The notes beneath the pieces were generated by a model that was not told the DNA's origin, made no database searches, and saw only the letters and a program-made list of their open reading frames with translations. A stretch of DNA of 64,000 nt, from positions 1,240,001 through 1,304,000 of the forward strand of contig NZ_CANMNI010000002.1 in the NCBI RefSeq assembly GCF_947499215.1. The letters are read 5' to 3'. This stretch comes from an uncultured Pontibacter sp. GTDB taxonomy: Bacteria > Bacteroidota > Bacteroidia > Cytophagales > Hymenobacteraceae. Within the stretch, counting starts at the first letter, position 1. Each line of letters opens with the position of its first letter. Shown here piece by piece: positions 24,440 to 32,664 of this stretch. A program made the translations under genes and the position numbers.

Positions 24440-24447
24440 CAAAGGTA
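24440..24447 (-). promoter_or_regulatory. Candidate -7 box TACCTTTG for the DinB gene
   Basis: Minus-strand TACCTTTG within CTATACCTTTG, 19 bp before the ATG at 24420. It sits downstream of the alternative ATG at 24453, which argues against that longer start. Confidence 0.5.
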
Positions 24448-24503
24448 TAGCACGGCTCAGCCCCAATCCTTGACCAGCATCAAGATTTACAGAAAATGAC
24501 TGT

Positions 24504-25055
24504 CTATTTAATGCGGCTCAGTGTTTCGGGTGACATGCGCAGGTAAGAGGCGATATACTTTTTGGGGATGTGCTGGAACAGGTGCGGACTCCGCTGCATG
24601 ACACGCTGCAGGCGCTGTTCCGGCTCAGGCAGCAGCAGGTCTACTTCCCGCTCTATCTTGCCAACCAAGGCCTTCTCGAGTTGTTCGTACCAGAAGCGCC
24701 GGATGTTTGGCCGCTGCTCCATTAGGCGCATAAAATCAACTTTACTTATACCTAGCAACTCACTCTTCTTGAGGGCCTGTATGTAATAGTCAGACGGTTT
24801 GCCGTCGACAAACGATGGAAACGAAACTAGCAAGGTCTGCGGATACCCGAAGCCCACGCAAATCTCTTCGTCAGGCAGCGGGTAGTAAATACGAAGCGCC
24901 CCACTTGTGACAAGGTATAGCCCTTGTTCCACCTGCCCCTGCCGTATTAGGAAATCATATCTGTTGAGTTGTACCTTCTTCTTCCAAAGCGGCAGGAAGG
25001 CGGCTATATCGTCTGGCGTGAGGTAGGGGACTTGGTTGAGGAGGGAGAGGGGCAT
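24504..25055 (-). CDS. Crp/Fnr-family transcriptional regulator
   Basis: 183 aa. The cyclic-nucleotide-binding-like beta-roll (about 15-120) is recognisable in LIRQGQVEQGLYLVTSGALRIYY; a C-terminal helix-turn-helix is present in IPKKYIASYLRMSPETLSRIK. The short C-terminus ending right after the recognition helix is usual for this Bacteroidota subgroup. No cysteine pattern for an FeS cluster. Ligand and targets unknown. It starts 6 bp downstream of the AT-rich gene at 25062-26021, so they may share a transcript despite very different base composition. Confidence 0.9.
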   Translation of the reverse strand: MPLSLLNQVPYLTPDDIAAFLPLWKKKVQLNRYDFLIRQGQVEQGLYLVTSGALRIYYPLPDEEICVGFGYPQTLLVSFPSFVDGKPSDYYIQALKKSELLGISKVDFMRLMEQRPNIRRFWYEQLEKALVGKIEREVDLLLPEPEQRLQRVMQRSPHLFQHIPKKYIASYLRMSPETLSRIK

Positions 25056-25061
25056 GGGAGG

Positions 25062-26021
25062 TTAACTGACTGCGCTCACAACTGCTAGAACTGTGTTAAG
25101 TCTTTCTTCAACAATGTTATTCTTTACTCTTTTTAAGTGATTACTTAAAATTGAGGTATATTGCTCAATTCCAATAGCTTTAGCTATATAGCATTCATTG
25201 ACGAGATTTAACCTATTAGTAATACAGCAGAGGCTATTTAGTACATCTAGTCCCTTAAAGCCATTATAATTAAAGGTGTCGATGTCATCATAATTAGCCT
25301 TAATTCTTTTTCTGTATAATAAGTCCATTATAGTTGTGTGGCCTAGAGAATCAGATACTTTCTTCCAGTCCAAGAAGTTAAGACTTTTTTTAGGTTTTCT
25401 TTTGGATGTTATAAACTTAAAATCTGATACCTTTTCCTTTAATCTAAGTTCTCTAGTAGATTTTAGAAATTGACATATTTGATTATTTATTGTTTCTTCC
25501 TTCTCTAACTCAATTTGTAAATTTTTGATACCACATGGTTTAGATATATTAACGAAATCAATGTGGTTTCTGCCTCCTGTAGAATAAAAACTCATCGACA
25601 GAGGTAGTTTGCTTTCTCCCATTAACTTGCCTAATTTCTTCAAAACAGCTGAATGGCTATTTTCTGTATGTCCAACAGCTTTAAAATGGGCAAGAAAAGA
25701 GCCAAATGTCGTGTAATAGGCTTGAGCAAATGCCCATTGCATTGCAAATGATTGTCCTGTGTTTTCGATTACAGTTTTATTTTCAGCAAGTACTTTTTCG
25801 GTATTCCAAGAGTTTTTAAGCCATTTATCTATTTCGGGTAATGGTGGATTTTTAGCTCCCCTTAAATTGACAAAGTACTTACTGTTAACCATGTCATTTT
25901 CAAGATCGGCTTGATTTAATTTAGTTGAAAGGGCTAAAAATTGATTGTGTGTAACATCAGCTCTAAACTTAAGATTATCTTCTTCTTTGAGAGATTTAAT
26001 ATAGAGTTCGAAATCAAACAT
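25062..26021 (-). CDS. AT-rich orphan gene, unknown function
   Basis: 319 aa, no signal peptide or membrane segment, not recognised. The composition is far from the surroundings: for example only 14 of 60 bases at 25441-25500 are G or C, against about half in neighbouring genes, and codons such as TTA, ATA and AGA dominate. Features: an N-terminal helical region, FAMQWAFAQAYYTTFGSFLAHFKAVGHTENSHSAV (about 92-125), a GGRNHIDF motif, and a C-terminal helical region with YRKRIKANYDDIDTF. Such isolated AT-rich genes are often recently acquired, sometimes phage-defence or toxin genes, but nothing here proves it. The gene abuts the crp-type gene by 6 bp. Confidence 0.75.
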   Translation of the reverse strand: MFDFELYIKSLKEEDNLKFRADVTHNQFLALSTKLNQADLENDMVNSKYFVNLRGAKNPPLPEIDKWLKNSWNTEKVLAENKTVIENTGQSFAMQWAFAQAYYTTFGSFLAHFKAVGHTENSHSAVLKKLGKLMGESKLPLSMSFYSTGGRNHIDFVNISKPCGIKNLQIELEKEETINNQICQFLKSTRELRLKEKVSDFKFITSKRKPKKSLNFLDWKKVSDSLGHTTIMDLLYRKRIKANYDDIDTFNYNGFKGLDVLNSLCCITNRLNLVNECYIAKAIGIEQYTSILSNHLKRVKNNIVEERLNTVLAVVSAVS

Positions 26022-26122
26022 ATAGGAGCTGAATAATGGTTTAGTTACATAATTTTCTATATTTTAAAATTAATTTATTTTAATAGAAAAGTATTGATTA
26101 ACGCCACGGAAAATTTTGTAAA

Positions 26123-26407
26123 TCACCTCCTCTGCCTAAACCCAACAAACCCTTCCAACCCATTCTTCTCCTCCACCTCCACTTTCTCAACCCGCGCACG
26201 GTCGGGGCCTTGGTGTGCCCATGCTTCTAGTTCCTTTAGTGCCTCAGGGCTTCCTTCGGCTTCGAGGTATACGGTGCCGTCGTCTTCGTTCTGCACGAAA
26301 CCGGTTAGGCCCAGCTCCAATGCTTTGCCTTGAGTACTCGCCCGGAAGAACACACCTTGTACCCTGCCGTGAACCCGCATCGCGACGCGCTTTTTGTTGT
26401 TGTTCAT
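26123..26407 (-). CDS. acyP: Acylphosphatase
   Basis: 94-aa enzyme that hydrolyses carboxyl-phosphate bonds such as in acetyl phosphate or carbamoyl phosphate. Both signatures are present: [15 protein letters not shown] with catalytic Arg22, and [17 protein letters not shown] with Asn40. Length is normal (about 90). Cytoplasmic. Stands alone on the minus strand. Confidence 0.95.
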   Translation of the reverse strand: MNNNKKRVAMRVHGRVQGVFFRASTQGKALELGLTGFVQNEDDGTVYLEAEGSPEALKELEAWAHQGPDRARVEKVEVEEKNGLEGFVGFRQRR

Positions 26408-26488
26408 ACTAATAAGGTTGTTTGTCTATAAAACGACCAAAAGGAGTAACGGTTAACGCTGATTTAAAGCAGTAAATTCGATTATAAA

Positions 26489-27412
26489 CTAATAGTAAAG
26501 CCAGTGCCCTTTCAACTGCCCTTTCGAATTTACCTCGAGCGCCGGAAACGGGAGCTTTATAAAAAACATGCCTTTCAGTACCGTGTTAAGGAATTTGCTG
26601 TCCGTTTTTATCTTGGTCCAATCTATGTCGAGGGAGAGCAGGTATTGGCGGTAGCGTTGTGTTTCAGGTAAAGCCATCCCACGGTAGTAGCGCCTGTTCT
26701 GGAACTCCCCAAACATACCACCGGCGCTGTACCCAACCGCCACGTTTGCCCAGTCCGGGACTATGCTATTGGGCACTAACTTGTTTGCAGGCACACTCAG
26801 CCAGTAGGTATGCGAGTTATAGTCTAAGAGCATACTCTCCAGGTGGGTGTCGCCCAAATAGCCGTTAGCCTGTTTATAGTAGGGAGAAGGAGAGAAGCTG
26901 AACTTGAATTTGGCAACCTGTTCATCAAAAGCAAGTTCCTGCCCGATCACAAAAGCAGATCCGGCGGCATTGGCGATCATGTCGGGTACGGAAAAGCCCC
27001 AGCCTTCATAAAGCCCGTCGTATACTTCGATGGGCGTCTGCAACACGAGCCCCAATGTACCACCGTATAGCAACGCTTTGCCTTTAGGCACACCCGCATT
27101 ACGCAGGAGCTTATACCCGATGTAACTCTCCACATAAGCACCGAAGGCATGGCCGAACTTGTCTACCTGCTGGTAACCTTTGGTGTCGTTATAGAAATGG
27201 AAAGGCACACGTTCATGGTCTTTATACCACACAAAATGCAGGTAAGACATGCCTGCCACATAAAATACTGCTTCTGAAGCTATAACAGGTATAAGTTTTC
27301 GGCGGTTAACGGTACTGGTATCTGTAGCGATACTATCAGCAGCTTGCGGGAATGCCAAGGTCTGGGCAAGCAGGAACACAGGCAGTAAAAACAGCAATTT
27401 TCTGAACATCAT
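26489..27412 (-). CDS. DUF2279-family protein
   Basis: Predicted outer-envelope protein of 307 aa with a signal peptide (MMFRKLLFLLPVFLLAQTLAFPQA). The frame is open to 27448, but the ATG at 27412 gives a normal signal peptide. The DUF2279 core is visible in FYNDTKGYQQVDKFGHAFGAYVESYIGYKLLR with a conserved His, and PDMIANAAGSAFVIGQ. Ends with strand-like segments (LKGMFFIKLPFPALEVNSKGQLKGHWLYY). Function of the family is unknown to me. Divergent from the serine dehydratase gene across a 211-bp spacer. Confidence 0.82.
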   Translation of the reverse strand: MMFRKLLFLLPVFLLAQTLAFPQAADSIATDTSTVNRRKLIPVIASEAVFYVAGMSYLHFVWYKDHERVPFHFYNDTKGYQQVDKFGHAFGAYVESYIGYKLLRNAGVPKGKALLYGGTLGLVLQTPIEVYDGLYEGWGFSVPDMIANAAGSAFVIGQELAFDEQVAKFKFSFSPSPYYKQANGYLGDTHLESMLLDYNSHTYWLSVPANKLVPNSIVPDWANVAVGYSAGGMFGEFQNRRYYRGMALPETQRYRQYLLSLDIDWTKIKTDSKFLNTVLKGMFFIKLPFPALEVNSKGQLKGHWLYY

Positions 27413-27623
27413 CCGGTATGGGAGCATGAATGGCTCCAGCCGCATCAATATAGCAGTTTATACTTATAAGATAAACGGGGCCTTGTTTTGTTGTGAGCTA
27501 AAAGAACGAATGACCCCCTTGAACTTGTTAGAAAAGCGGCAGCATATAGCTGATTCCTTAAATTTGGTTTATCTTTATCGGCCCCTCGCGCTTTGGCCGT
27601 AGGGTAGGTATAAGCAATACGAT

Positions 27624-28532
27624 ATGTCATTACTATTCAACGATTTTAAGAGCTGGGAAAAGCATTGCGCTGAAACCGGCGAACCACTATACCAGCCCGT
27701 GCTGGATTACGAAGTAGAGCAGAAGGGCCGCACCGAAGAGTTTATCTGGGAGAACATCGCCAAAGCCTACGAGGTGATGAAGGACGCCGTGCAAACGGGC
27801 CTTACCGAAGACATGACCTCCCGCTCGGGTATGGTGAACAACAGCGCCAAGAAAGTAGCCAAGTCACCGGTAACGGTACTCTCGCCAGAGTTTCAGATGC
27901 TGGTAACGCGTGCACTCGGAGCCAAGGAAGTGAACTCCTGTATGGGCCGCGTGGTGGCTGCCCCAACGGCGGGTGCCTCCGGGATACTGCCCGGTACGCT
28001 CACCACCCTGCAGGAACTGCACGGACTCGAAGATCGCAGCATACACGAAGGCCTGTTGGTGGCGGCAGGTATAGCCCTCATCATTGAGCAGAATGCCTCA
28101 CTGGCTGGAGCCGTGGGCGGTTGTCAGGCGGAGACGGGAAGCGCGGCGGCCATGGCGGCGGGTGCCATCGTGTACTGCCTTGGCGGTAATGTGGAGCAGG
28201 TGTTCACGGCAGTGGCCATCACGATCCAGTGTATGCTGGGCCTTGTGTGCGATCCTGTGGCGGGACTCGTAGAAGTACCGTGCATTGTACGCAACGCCAG
28301 TGCGGCAGCCATCGCTTTCTCCTCAGCGCAAATGGCTATTGCCGGCGTAAGTGCCGTCATTCCGGTTGACCAGTGCGTAGCTGCTCTAGGCGAGGTAGGC
28401 GAGAGCATGGAGCGCAAATACAAAGAAACCGCCCTTGGCGGACTGGCCAACACCCCACGCGCCCGCGAAATTGAAAAGTTCGTGCTGGTGCAGGACGTGG
28501 AGATTCTACCCGACGAAACCGAGGAAAATTAA
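27624..28532 (+). CDS. sdaAA: L-serine dehydratase, iron-sulfur-dependent, alpha subunit
   Basis: Converts L-serine to pyruvate and ammonia with a 4Fe-4S cluster. 302 aa, typical of the separate alpha subunit. Conserved blocks: VNSCMGRVVAAPTAGASGILPG, GAVGGCQAETGSAAAMAAGA and CMLGLVCDPVAGLVEVPCIVRN; these cysteines include the cluster ligands. In related organisms a beta subunit is usually encoded separately; none is next to it here. ATG at 27624. The stop is followed immediately by an AGAGTTTA micro-repeat and then a weak terminator. Confidence 0.93.
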   Translation: MSLLFNDFKSWEKHCAETGEPLYQPVLDYEVEQKGRTEEFIWENIAKAYEVMKDAVQTGLTEDMTSRSGMVNNSAKKVAKSPVTVLSPEFQMLVTRALGAKEVNSCMGRVVAAPTAGASGILPGTLTTLQELHGLEDRSIHEGLLVAAGIALIIEQNASLAGAVGGCQAETGSAAAMAAGAIVYCLGGNVEQVFTAVAITIQCMLGLVCDPVAGLVEVPCIVRNASAAAIAFSSAQMAIAGVSAVIPVDQCVAALGEVGESMERKYKETALGGLANTPRAREIEKFVLVQDVEILPDETEEN

Positions 28533-28557
28533 TAGAGTTTAAGAGTTTAAGAGTTAG
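28533..28557. repeat. AGAGTTTA-type micro-repeat
   Basis: TAGAGTTTAAGAGTTTAAGA-like units directly after the sdaAA stop codon; the clearest of the three copies (also 12406-12436 and 22178-22215). Confidence 0.5.
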
Positions 28558-28592
28558 AAAGGAAACCCCTTAATCTCTCAAATAATCAAGAA

Positions 28593-28624
28593 AGGCAGTG
28601 GCTGTAAAAGTCGCTGCCTATTTC
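28593..28624 (+). terminator. Weak terminator after sdaAA
   Basis: Stem AGGCAG/CTGCCT (28593-28598 with 28614-28619) followed by a T-rich stretch (TTTCTTTTTA). Confidence 0.5.
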
Positions 28625-28772
28625 TTTTTATACCTATACCTGTTGTTCCGGAACCTTCATCCTGAAAATCCTTCAATTCTGAGGTTCGTGATCCACACAA
28701 CTGGTTCATGGCATAATATATGATAATGCTATATTCACAGCCTGTAGGTTGTGAATACTCAGCTTATATACT

Positions 28773-29510
28773 ATGAGAAAAGCATTACTAAGCGTAGCGT
28801 TGGCCGGAGTGCTGGTGCTGCCATCCTGCACATTGCCGAACATGGCAATGGAGCCGACTTTTAAAGAGCAGGCGCAGGAGCTGCCGGTAGAGGGCCGCAA
28901 AGCCTTTAAACCCAACGGGAGTTTTATGATAGGCGACTACCGAGTTGCCAATGTGAACCGGGGCTGGAAAAATGCCGGAGGCTTCAGCATATTCGGTTAT
29001 GAGAACATCAAAATGAACCAGCGCTATGAGTTCAGTCTGCAGAGCCCTGCAGGCGAGCAGTGGTTTGCCTTCGGCGCCAGTCAACTACAGGAGAAAAATC
29101 TCCGCTCCGACAATGGCATTACACTCGCTGTTGGCAAAAACCTTGAGTATTTTGTGACGCATTTTACCTCGCCTGTTAGTGGGCCGTGGCGCTTGCTCAC
29201 TGTGGATCCGGGGCAGTACCTCATGCGCAAAAAGTTTGAGGGGGAGTTGAGCAATGGAATTGATTCCTATAAAGTAGCCCCCATCTATAAAATGGAAGAC
29301 TCCAAGCTGCCTATCGGTGACATAGTGGGCTATGAGTTTCTGCGCGAAGACGAGCGAATGGCAGCGGTGCAGGTTATCAACCATGGCAAGGTATGGCTGG
29401 CTCCGGATCTAGACGAAGATACGCGTATGATATTGGTTACTGCTGCTGCTTCTCTGTTACTCTACGACAAGCTGCAGGGTACAACCGATGAGATGGCCAA
29501 CCTACGATAA
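28773..29510 (+). CDS. Lipoprotein of unknown function
   Basis: 245 aa with a lipoprotein signal MRKALLSVALAGVLVLPSC (Cys19). The mature protein is beta-rich with IGDYRVANVNRGWKNAGGFSIFGYENIKMNQRYEFSL and ends with a hydrophobic-charged helix (RMILVTAAASLLLYDKLQGTTDEM). Not recognised as a named family. Probably anchored in the outer membrane facing the periplasm. Single gene with its own terminator 83 bp after the stop. Confidence 0.8.
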   Translation: MRKALLSVALAGVLVLPSCTLPNMAMEPTFKEQAQELPVEGRKAFKPNGSFMIGDYRVANVNRGWKNAGGFSIFGYENIKMNQRYEFSLQSPAGEQWFAFGASQLQEKNLRSDNGITLAVGKNLEYFVTHFTSPVSGPWRLLTVDPGQYLMRKKFEGELSNGIDSYKVAPIYKMEDSKLPIGDIVGYEFLREDERMAAVQVINHGKVWLAPDLDEDTRMILVTAAASLLLYDKLQGTTDEMANLR

Positions 29511-29592
29511 ACTTATTTGAACCTAGTTTAGAATAAGTGGCACTTAAAACTAAAGCCCATCGTTCTTAGTATAATTCCTGTTTTCAGTGAAG

Positions 29593-29629
29593 CGCCTGCA
29601 AGTCGTAGAATTCTTGCAGGCGTTTTTTT
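29593..29629 (+). terminator. Intrinsic terminator after the 28773 lipoprotein gene
   Basis: 10-bp perfect stem CGCCTGCAAG/CTTGCAGGCG (29593-29602 with 29613-29622) and a run of seven T. Confidence 0.9.
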
Positions 29630-29715
29630 GTGCCTTGTTTAGGTATAAGCCCTTCGCCTGACTATGCAAAAATGCTGCAGACTTAGTATCTTGTTGCGTA
29701 CTAATTCACAGGCTC

Positions 29716-30972
29716 ATGACCGTTTCAAAAATGGCCCAGAACCTCATCGGCTCCGAGATCATCAAACTCGCCGGTGAAGTCAACGCAATGATTGCCAAAG
29801 GAGAGCAGATCTGCAACCTTACCATTGGCGACTTCGACCCCAAGATATTTCCCATACCCGGCGAACTGCGGGCCGGCATAGCCGAGGCCTACGCCGAAGG
29901 GCATACCAATTACCCGCCTGCCAACGGGGTGGCCGTGCTGCGCAAAGCCGTAGCCGACTTCACCCGCGACCGACTGGGCCTGACTTACTCTGAGAATGAT
30001 ATTCTGGTAGCCGGCGGCTCCCGTCCACTCATCTACGCCACCTATCTGGCCGTCGTAGACCCGGGCGACAAAGTGGTGTTCCCAACGCCTTCGTGGAACA
30101 ACAACCATTACTGTCACCTCTCGAGCGCGACGCCTGTGATGGTAGAGACCAACCCAGAGAACAACTTCATGCCGACGGCCGCTGATGTAGCCCCCAACCT
30201 AAAGGGCGCTACCTTGCTGGCCCTGTGCTCGCCGCTTAACCCGACCGGTACCATGTTCTCTAAAAAAGACTTAGAAGACATCTGCGATTTGGTGATAGCT
30301 GAGAACAAAAGCCGTGGAGCTGACGAAAAGCCGCTTTACATCTTGTATGACCAGATCTACTGGATGCTGACTTTTGGCGAACACAAGCACTACGATCCGG
30401 TAAACCTGCGCCCTGAGCTGCGTGACTATACCATTTACATCGACGGCACCTCCAAATGTTTCGCCGCTACCGGTGTGCGTGTAGGCTATGCCTTCGGCCC
30501 GACCGTGATGATTGACAAGATGAAAGCCATATTGGGACACGTAGGAGCCTGGGCTCCAAAAGCAGAGCAAATGGCGACTGCCCGATTCCTGCACCAAGCC
30601 GAAGCGGTAGACGTGTTTCTGGATGAGTTCAAGCACAACGTGTGCGAGAGTCTGGATGAGCTCTACCATGCTTTCAAAGAGCTGAAAAACGAAGGGTACA
30701 ATGTGGACGCCATCGAGCCGATGGGTGCCATTTACCTCTCCGCCAAACTCGACTTAGCCGGTAAAACCACACCATCTGGCCAAGTGCTGCAAACCAGCAA
30801 AGACATCAGCTTCTACATACTCGAAGAAGCCAAGCTGGCCGTCGTGCCGTTCTCCGCCTTCGGTTCAGCCCCTGAGCTTGGCTGGTTCCGACTGTCGGTA
30901 GGTGGCGCTTCTCTGGAAAGCATAAAGGGCTCGCTGAGCAGGTTAAGAGAAGCGCTGAAGAGGTTGAAGTAG
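29716..30972 (+). CDS. Class I/II PLP-dependent aminotransferase
   Basis: 418 aa, fold-type I aminotransferase. The PLP-binding lysine lies in DGTSKCFAATGVRVGYAFGP (about 250), with the Asp/Tyr pair in LYILYDQIYWMLTF and the substrate-binding Arg near GWFRLSVGG at the C-terminus. NPTG is present in SPLNPTGTM. The substrate (aspartate, aromatic or other amino acid) cannot be told by eye. The next gene follows after 9 bp, so they are likely cotranscribed. Confidence 0.9.
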   Translation: MTVSKMAQNLIGSEIIKLAGEVNAMIAKGEQICNLTIGDFDPKIFPIPGELRAGIAEAYAEGHTNYPPANGVAVLRKAVADFTRDRLGLTYSENDILVAGGSRPLIYATYLAVVDPGDKVVFPTPSWNNNHYCHLSSATPVMVETNPENNFMPTAADVAPNLKGATLLALCSPLNPTGTMFSKKDLEDICDLVIAENKSRGADEKPLYILYDQIYWMLTFGEHKHYDPVNLRPELRDYTIYIDGTSKCFAATGVRVGYAFGPTVMIDKMKAILGHVGAWAPKAEQMATARFLHQAEAVDVFLDEFKHNVCESLDELYHAFKELKNEGYNVDAIEPMGAIYLSAKLDLAGKTTPSGQVLQTSKDISFYILEEAKLAVVPFSAFGSAPELGWFRLSVGGASLESIKGSLSRLREALKRLK

Positions 30973-30981
30973 GGTATAAGC

Positions 30982-31935
30982 ATGGGCTTTATTTCCAGTT
31001 TTCTGGCTACAGATATAAGTAAGCGCAAGTGGCTTTCAGTTGCGCTTACTATCCTAGTGGCAGCACCATTAACGTGGTGGGGAATTTATGGGATTGGTGA
31101 GTATGGCATTGCGCTTTTCATCCTGACGCCATTCCTAATCGGCTTACTTTCAGTAGTGCTTTTTGGCTATGAGAGAATCATTACACTGCGAGAGTCAATT
31201 AAAATCGCCTTCCTAACTCTTTTGGTTTTCACGATTGGATTAGTAGTATTTGCTATAGAGGGGCTTATCTGTATTGCGATGGTAGCGCCAGTTGCCTTGC
31301 TGATGACATGGTTGGGAAGTTATTTTGGTTATGAGCTGGTCCGTAAAGCCCCGAAGAGTTCATCTACATTGTCGTTGCTGCTAATCTTCGCGATTCCATC
31401 AACTGCTTATGTGGAGAAACAGAGTGCCCCAGAACTTTCACCTGTCGTTACCTCCATTATCATCGACGCATCTCCAGAAGCTGTATGGAAAAATGTAATT
31501 GAGTTTCCTGAACTTGATATACCGACCGAGCTCATCTTTAAAACAGGTATAGCTTATCCCATTAATGCCCGAATTGAAGGGACGGGAGTGGGAGCTGTGC
31601 GACATTGTAATTTTACTACAGGAAGTTTTGTAGAGCCCATCACAGTCTGGGACGAACCAAGACTATTGAAGTTTGACGTAATTGAGCAGCCAGAACCAAT
31701 GAAAGAAATTAGTTTCTGGGACATCGATGCACCGCACCTCCACGACTATTTTGTTTCAAAAGAAGGACAATTCAAACTAACGGAGCTTCCTAATGGGCAA
31801 ACGAAACTAGAGGGAACAACTTGGTACTACCATAACATAAAGCCAGCTTTCTATTGGCAGCCTTGGAGCAACTACATTATCCATCAAATCCATGAGCGAG
31901 TGCTGAATCATATAAAAGTCAACTCAGAGAAATAA
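30982..31935 (+). CDS. Membrane protein with C-terminal SRPBCC domain
   Basis: 317 aa. Four hydrophobic segments in the first 125 residues are followed by a soluble SRPBCC/START-like ligand-binding domain (about 147-312), starting with VVTSIIIDASPEAVWKNVIEFPEL, the usual first strand and helix of that fold. The ligand is unknown; such domains bind lipids or other hydrophobic molecules. Begins 9 bp after the aminotransferase stop, suggesting an operon, though no functional link is evident. A terminator overlaps the end. Confidence 0.82.
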   Translation: MGFISSFLATDISKRKWLSVALTILVAAPLTWWGIYGIGEYGIALFILTPFLIGLLSVVLFGYERIITLRESIKIAFLTLLVFTIGLVVFAIEGLICIAMVAPVALLMTWLGSYFGYELVRKAPKSSSTLSLLLIFAIPSTAYVEKQSAPELSPVVTSIIIDASPEAVWKNVIEFPELDIPTELIFKTGIAYPINARIEGTGVGAVRHCNFTTGSFVEPITVWDEPRLLKFDVIEQPEPMKEISFWDIDAPHLHDYFVSKEGQFKLTELPNGQTKLEGTTWYYHNIKPAFYWQPWSNYIIHQIHERVLNHIKVNSEK

Positions 31936-31937
31936 AG

Positions 31938-31972
31938 AAGGCTTCGCGAACTTGTCGGTTAAAGCCTTTTTT
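31938..31972 (+). terminator. Terminator after the SRPBCC gene
   Basis: Stem AAGGCTT/AAGCCTT (31938-31944 with 31962-31968) followed by a T run. Confidence 0.7.
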
Positions 31973-31984
31973 AACTTTAATCAA

Positions 31985-32034
31985 GCACGGGACTCAGTCC
32001 CGTGCCAAGGTATAAAAGCGAGTCTGTGACTCGC
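31985..32034. repeat. Pair of adjacent palindromic elements
   Basis: The first palindrome has 10-base arms GCACGGGACT/AGTCCCGTGC around one base (31985-32005). The second is GCGAGTC-TGT-GACTCGC (32018-32034). They stand between the SRPBCC gene and the end of asnC and have no T run, so they are more like REP-type repeats than terminators. An AAGGTATAAA motif lies between them. Confidence 0.6.
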
Positions 32035-32046
32035 AAAACTCAAGCA

Positions 32047-32517
32047 CTACTCAACCCCCACCGAAATCTGTCTTGTGATGCTTTCCTCCAACGAGATAAA
32101 CGTCTCTGTGCGGTGCACGCCTGCTATACCTTGAATCTTCACGTTGAGCACCTCGCGTAAGTGCTTGGTGTCGCGGCAGATGATCTTAACGAACATGCTG
32201 TAAGAGCCCGTTGTATAGTGCAGTTCTACAATCTCAGGTATGTCGCGCATTTTCTCTACCACTTCTTTATAGGCAGAACCTTTCTCCAAAAATACCCCGA
32301 TAAAGGCGCAGATGTCATAGCCAATAGCGGCCGGATTGATCAGTAACTGAGCGCCCTGCACAATGCCCATTTCCGTCATTTTCTTGAGGCGCACGTGTAT
32401 GGTACCACCCGAAACACCCAGTTCTTTGGCAATATCAGTATAAGCGCGGTTCACATTCTGCATGAGCAGGTGGAGAATCTGGCGGTCGAGTTTATCAATT
32501 TGTAAATCCATGCCCAA
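32047..32517 (-). CDS. asnC: AsnC/Lrp-family regulator (AsnC-like)
   Basis: 156 aa. N-terminal winged helix (IDKLDRQILHLLMQNVNRAYTDIAKELGVSGGTIHVRLKKMTEMGIV) and C-terminal RAM ligand domain (HYTTGSYSMFVKIICRDTKHLREVL). From memory it resembles E. coli AsnC more than Lrp: VSxGTIHVR, GYDxxxFIG and YYTTGxYSxFIKVMC are all shared. AsnC senses asparagine and controls asparagine synthesis. It is divergent from an asparagine-synthetase-like gene across a 147-bp AT-rich spacer with palindromes, so autoregulation and control of that gene are likely. Start ATG at 32517; a second ATG at 32511 is also possible. Confidence 0.9.
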   Translation of the reverse strand: MGMDLQIDKLDRQILHLLMQNVNRAYTDIAKELGVSGGTIHVRLKKMTEMGIVQGAQLLINPAAIGYDICAFIGVFLEKGSAYKEVVEKMRDIPEIVELHYTTGSYSMFVKIICRDTKHLREVLNVKIQGIAGVHRTETFISLEESITRQISVGVE

Positions 32518-32561
32518 TATGTATCCTGTGTTTTAAAAATTTGTTAGAAATGTTGACTATA

Positions 32562-32580
32562 TATTGATTATATATCAATA
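32562..32580. promoter_or_regulatory. Operator-like inverted repeat, asnC side
   Basis: TATTGAT-TATAT-ATCAATA, 7-bp perfect arms, in the spacer between the divergent asnC and asparagine synthetase genes. AT-rich palindromes of this kind are typical AsnC/Lrp sites. Confidence 0.55.
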
Positions 32581-32602
32581 AAATTAATTAAATGTTAAAT
32601 AA

Positions 32603-32634
32603 TTTTCAATATATATTGTTGATAATTATGTTTG
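32603..32634 (+). promoter_or_regulatory. Promoter with embedded palindrome for the asparagine synthetase gene
   Basis: -33-like TTTT (32603-32606), 20-base spacer, perfect -7 TATGTTTG (32627-32634). The spacer contains the 12-base palindrome CAATATATATTG (32607-32618). A regulator bound there would compete with RNA polymerase. It lies 30 bp before the ATG at 32665. Confidence 0.55.
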
Positions 32635-32664
32635 TAATACATCAATTCATTAAAATTAGATAAA

